43,716 nt of DNA. Origin: CAZOIA01 sp964579675 (GTDB lineage Bacteria; Planctomycetota; Phycisphaerae; UBA1845; PWPN01). A program made the translations under genes and the position numbers. Of this stretch, positions 40,681-43,716 are shown one piece after another. The first letter of the stretch is position 1. Each line of letters opens with the position of its first letter. The stretch lies in assembly GCA_964579675.1 (NCBI GenBank), contig CAZOIA010000018.1, positions 1 through 43,716 on the forward strand, read 5' to 3'. The notes beneath the pieces were generated by a model. That model saw only the letters and a list, made by a program, of their open reading frames with translations, was not told where the DNA came from and searched no databases.

Positions 40681-40709
40681 TTGACACGTAAAAAACCAAG
40701 CCCTACAGT
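40681..40709 (+). promoter_or_regulatory. Candidate promoter for galK
   Basis: Perfect TTGACA (40681-40686), 17-base spacer, TACAGT (40704-40709); leader about 25 bases to the GTG at 40741. Confidence 0.6.
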
Positions 40710-40740
40710 CGCCGGCGTCATTGTCCGGGAGAACAATAGG

Positions 40741-41928
<1,188 letters not shown>

Positions 41929-41945
41929 GTCAAACTTACGTGGTC

Positions 41946-43529
41946 TTACGAGCCGGAGGCCGGCCGTGATGCCGCTGGCCTATCCGCCTCGGGGAAGTCG
42001 GCCCGTGTCTTACCCTGAAGAAGGAGATCCAGCTTGGCGGGCATGTCGGATCCGGTCACGGCCGGGTACCCGGTCTGGGCGGCCTCGATGATCCCGTTCT
42101 TGCCCACCAGGAAGAAGGCCGGAACGGGGCCCACCTTGAACTGCTTGGCGATCTTCTGCTCGGGGTCCATGGTCATGGGCATGGACAGTTTCAACTGCTT
42201 ATAGAGTTCGAGCGTCTGCTGCTGGGTGCGGGCCACTCTGCCGGTGCGTCCATCCACGTTGATCGCGATGACGTCGACGCCGCGGTTCCCGTATCGCTGA
42301 TGCAGCTTCTCAACGCTGGGCATCGCCCGCCTGCAGAACCCGCACCAGGAGGCGTAGAAGGTCAGAAGTTGAACCTTACCCGAGTCGCCGCCGATCTTGG
42401 CCTCCTTGTTGTCGTAAGTGGTGCAGGTGACCTGGGGGGCGGCCTTGCCCAGCAGGGCCGATTTCCGCGGCGGCATTCTCCTCACCGGCGGGCGGGCGGT
42501 GGTGCCTTGCGCCGTCCGGGTTCGCCGGACGGGAATCCGGAGCTGGGGTACGTCCGAGTCGTCCGTCTTGAGAACAATGCTGGTGCCGGCGGGCGGCGGC
42601 AAGTAACCGCTGGGAAGGGAGACCAGGATGGAGTACTCCTTAGCCTCGACCTTCTCGGTCACGGTCACGTTGAGTCGCTCATCCAGGGGAGTGGCGGACA
42701 GGAGCTTCACCGGACGGTCGCCATTATTGGTGAAGGTGAGCCGCCGTGGGCTCATCGTCCTGCCGGGTGTCACGTAGATCGCCTCCGGGGCGACATCCAG
42801 GCGCTTGGGCAAGATAGCGGTGCAGATTATCTTGAGCGTCGGCGCCTGAGGGATGCCCGCGTCGATCTCCATCAGGAACCGATTGTACTTCGTCTGGTAA
42901 GGCGGTGAAGCGGTGACAATCAGCTCGTACTTCTGCCCGGCCTCGACCTCCACAAGCTGGCCCTTGAACGTCTCGGACTTGCGCTCCTGGCTGATGGAAG
43001 GCTTCATCGGCGCGTTGGTGTTGTTTGTCAACGTCAGCTTGCTGGTCAACACGGAGTCCGGCTTGACATTCCTGAAATAGGCGGCGCGGGGTGAGACCAG
43101 CACGTAGTGCTTTACGAAACATTTCAGGGTAAGCCTGGTTTCCGTGTGGGCCGGGTCGTTCGTCTGTACGGTGATCGTAGTCGAGAACCGGCCGACGTAC
43201 CTCTCGCTGGAGAGCCGCAAAGGGATCTCACCGCTCTGGCCTGGTGGTATCACCTCGGGGCGCTTCCCGACAACGGTGCAGCCACAGGCAGGTCTCACCT
43301 TGAGGATCCTGAGATCAGCGCTGCCCACGTTGTGGACGACAAACGTGTGGAGGAGATCGCCCACCCAGACGGTGCCGAAATCGTGCACGGGCTTCTTGAC
43401 CAGGATGATGGGTATCGCCGGCTCGGCTACTCGGGCGTCATCGGCCGGGGCCGTCGCCGGAACCTGCCCCGCTGCCGCCACCGGAAGGACAACGCAAACA
43501 AACGCTAGGCGTGAAACTGACCTCAGCAT
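41946..43529 (-). CDS. DUF1573-domain protein fused to a TlpA-like thioredoxin
   Basis: 527 residues from the ATG at 43527-43529; a TTG at 43559 is an unlikely alternative. A Sec signal (LAFVCVVLPVAAAG) is followed by a DUF1573 domain with VHDFGTVWVGDLLHTFVVHN and VRPACGCTVVGKRPEVIPPG, then two more Ig-like modules. After a basic linker (about 350-375) comes a thioredoxin domain with the redox site YASWCGFCRRAMPSVEKLH and a cis-Pro segment VPAFFLVGKNG. It likely acts in the periplasm on disulfides or as an exported redox protein. The stop is 17 bases from that of galK, which converges. Confidence 0.92.
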   Translation of the reverse strand: MLRSVSRLAFVCVVLPVAAAGQVPATAPADDARVAEPAIPIILVKKPVHDFGTVWVGDLLHTFVVHNVGSADLRILKVRPACGCTVVGKRPEVIPPGQSGEIPLRLSSERYVGRFSTTITVQTNDPAHTETRLTLKCFVKHYVLVSPRAAYFRNVKPDSVLTSKLTLTNNTNAPMKPSISQERKSETFKGQLVEVEAGQKYELIVTASPPYQTKYNRFLMEIDAGIPQAPTLKIICTAILPKRLDVAPEAIYVTPGRTMSPRRLTFTNNGDRPVKLLSATPLDERLNVTVTEKVEAKEYSILVSLPSGYLPPPAGTSIVLKTDDSDVPQLRIPVRRTRTAQGTTARPPVRRMPPRKSALLGKAAPQVTCTTYDNKEAKIGGDSGKVQLLTFYASWCGFCRRAMPSVEKLHQRYGNRGVDVIAINVDGRTGRVARTQQQTLELYKQLKLSMPMTMDPEQKIAKQFKVGPVPAFFLVGKNGIIEAAQTGYPAVTGSDMPAKLDLLLQGKTRADFPEADRPAASRPASGS

Positions 43530-43606
43530 TTGAAACCATCCCGCGCGAGCACCGCGCAAGTGCCAAAAGGAGACCAGGCGAACATCACCGAAACCGTGAA
43601 ATTGTT

Positions 43607-43635
43607 ATGATAATGGAATCGCCCGGCCGGGACAA
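43607..43635 (-). promoter_or_regulatory. Candidate promoter for the DUF1573-thioredoxin gene
   Basis: Minus-strand TTGTCC (43630-43635), 17-base spacer, TATCAT (43607-43612); leader about 70 bases. The rest of 43530-43716 shows nothing else. Confidence 0.5.
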
Positions 43636-43716
43636 GGACGGGCGGCGGATTCGCCTGACGTGGGGCGCATGACAGTTCCGGCGGGGACCTTCGGGCGGGC
43701 AGCGGGGCGGCACCTC

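Overview
The window looks like a chromosomal segment of a GC-rich planctomycete, probably of the Phycisphaerae type. The pointers are Tat-exported Gfo/Idh/MocA oxidoreductases and an enolase-superfamily enzyme, a secreted sulfatase, a DUF4432 sugar-epimerase-like protein, secreted proteins ending in dockerin-like Ca-binding repeats, a DUF1573-thioredoxin fusion, and many dispersed palindromic repeats. Taxonomy is inferred from gene content only. I saw no rRNA, tRNA or CRISPR array.

Layout. 1-1000: a REP-associated tyrosine transposase (RAYT) between two clusters of REP-like palindromes. 977-3433 (minus): nfnA-nfnB, an electron-bifurcating transhydrogenase whose two genes are separated by two copies of a second repeat. 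3738-6696 (minus): an ALDH7-type aldehyde dehydrogenase and a class III aminotransferase, a plausible lysine or amine degradation pair. 6931-10977: a sulfatase divergent from a DUF4432 protein and a Tat-exported oxidoreductase. 11560-16662: two secreted dockerin proteins, a right-handed beta-helix protein and a two-lobed aspartic-protease-like protein. 16733-21791 (minus): a zinc alcohol dehydrogenase, a CYTH/CyaB protein and leuS. 22062-24620: a second Tat oxidoreductase with a Tat-exported mandelate-racemase-like enzyme, a likely sugar-acid pair. 24800-28616: a Type IIG restriction-modification gene preceded by a GxxExxY gene, three 65-bp palindromes and two remnants of the restriction gene's 3' end. 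28700-30360: repeat arrays around asd. 30507-34194 (minus): a sugar ABC importer (binding protein and two permeases, no ATPase). 34257-37495 (minus): a P-loop protein, an ATP-grasp ligase and a zinc metallopeptidase. 38025-40652 (minus): a 38-residue lysine-rich histone-H1-like gene with an ideal Shine-Dalgarno, mnmE and a nucleoside hydrolase. 40741-41928: galK. 41946-43529 (minus): the DUF1573-TlpA fusion.

The genes fit a heterotroph that cuts sulfated or decorated polysaccharides outside the cell, imports sugars by ABC transport and processes them through galactokinase, sugar oxidoreductases and dehydratases. The most unusual material is the repeat biology: at least four repeat families sit at gene borders, and two of them supply the stop codon of the neighbouring gene. 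Other unusual points are the fossil restriction-gene ends, the bilobal dockerin protease, the metallopeptidase/ATP-grasp pair and the H1-like micro-gene.
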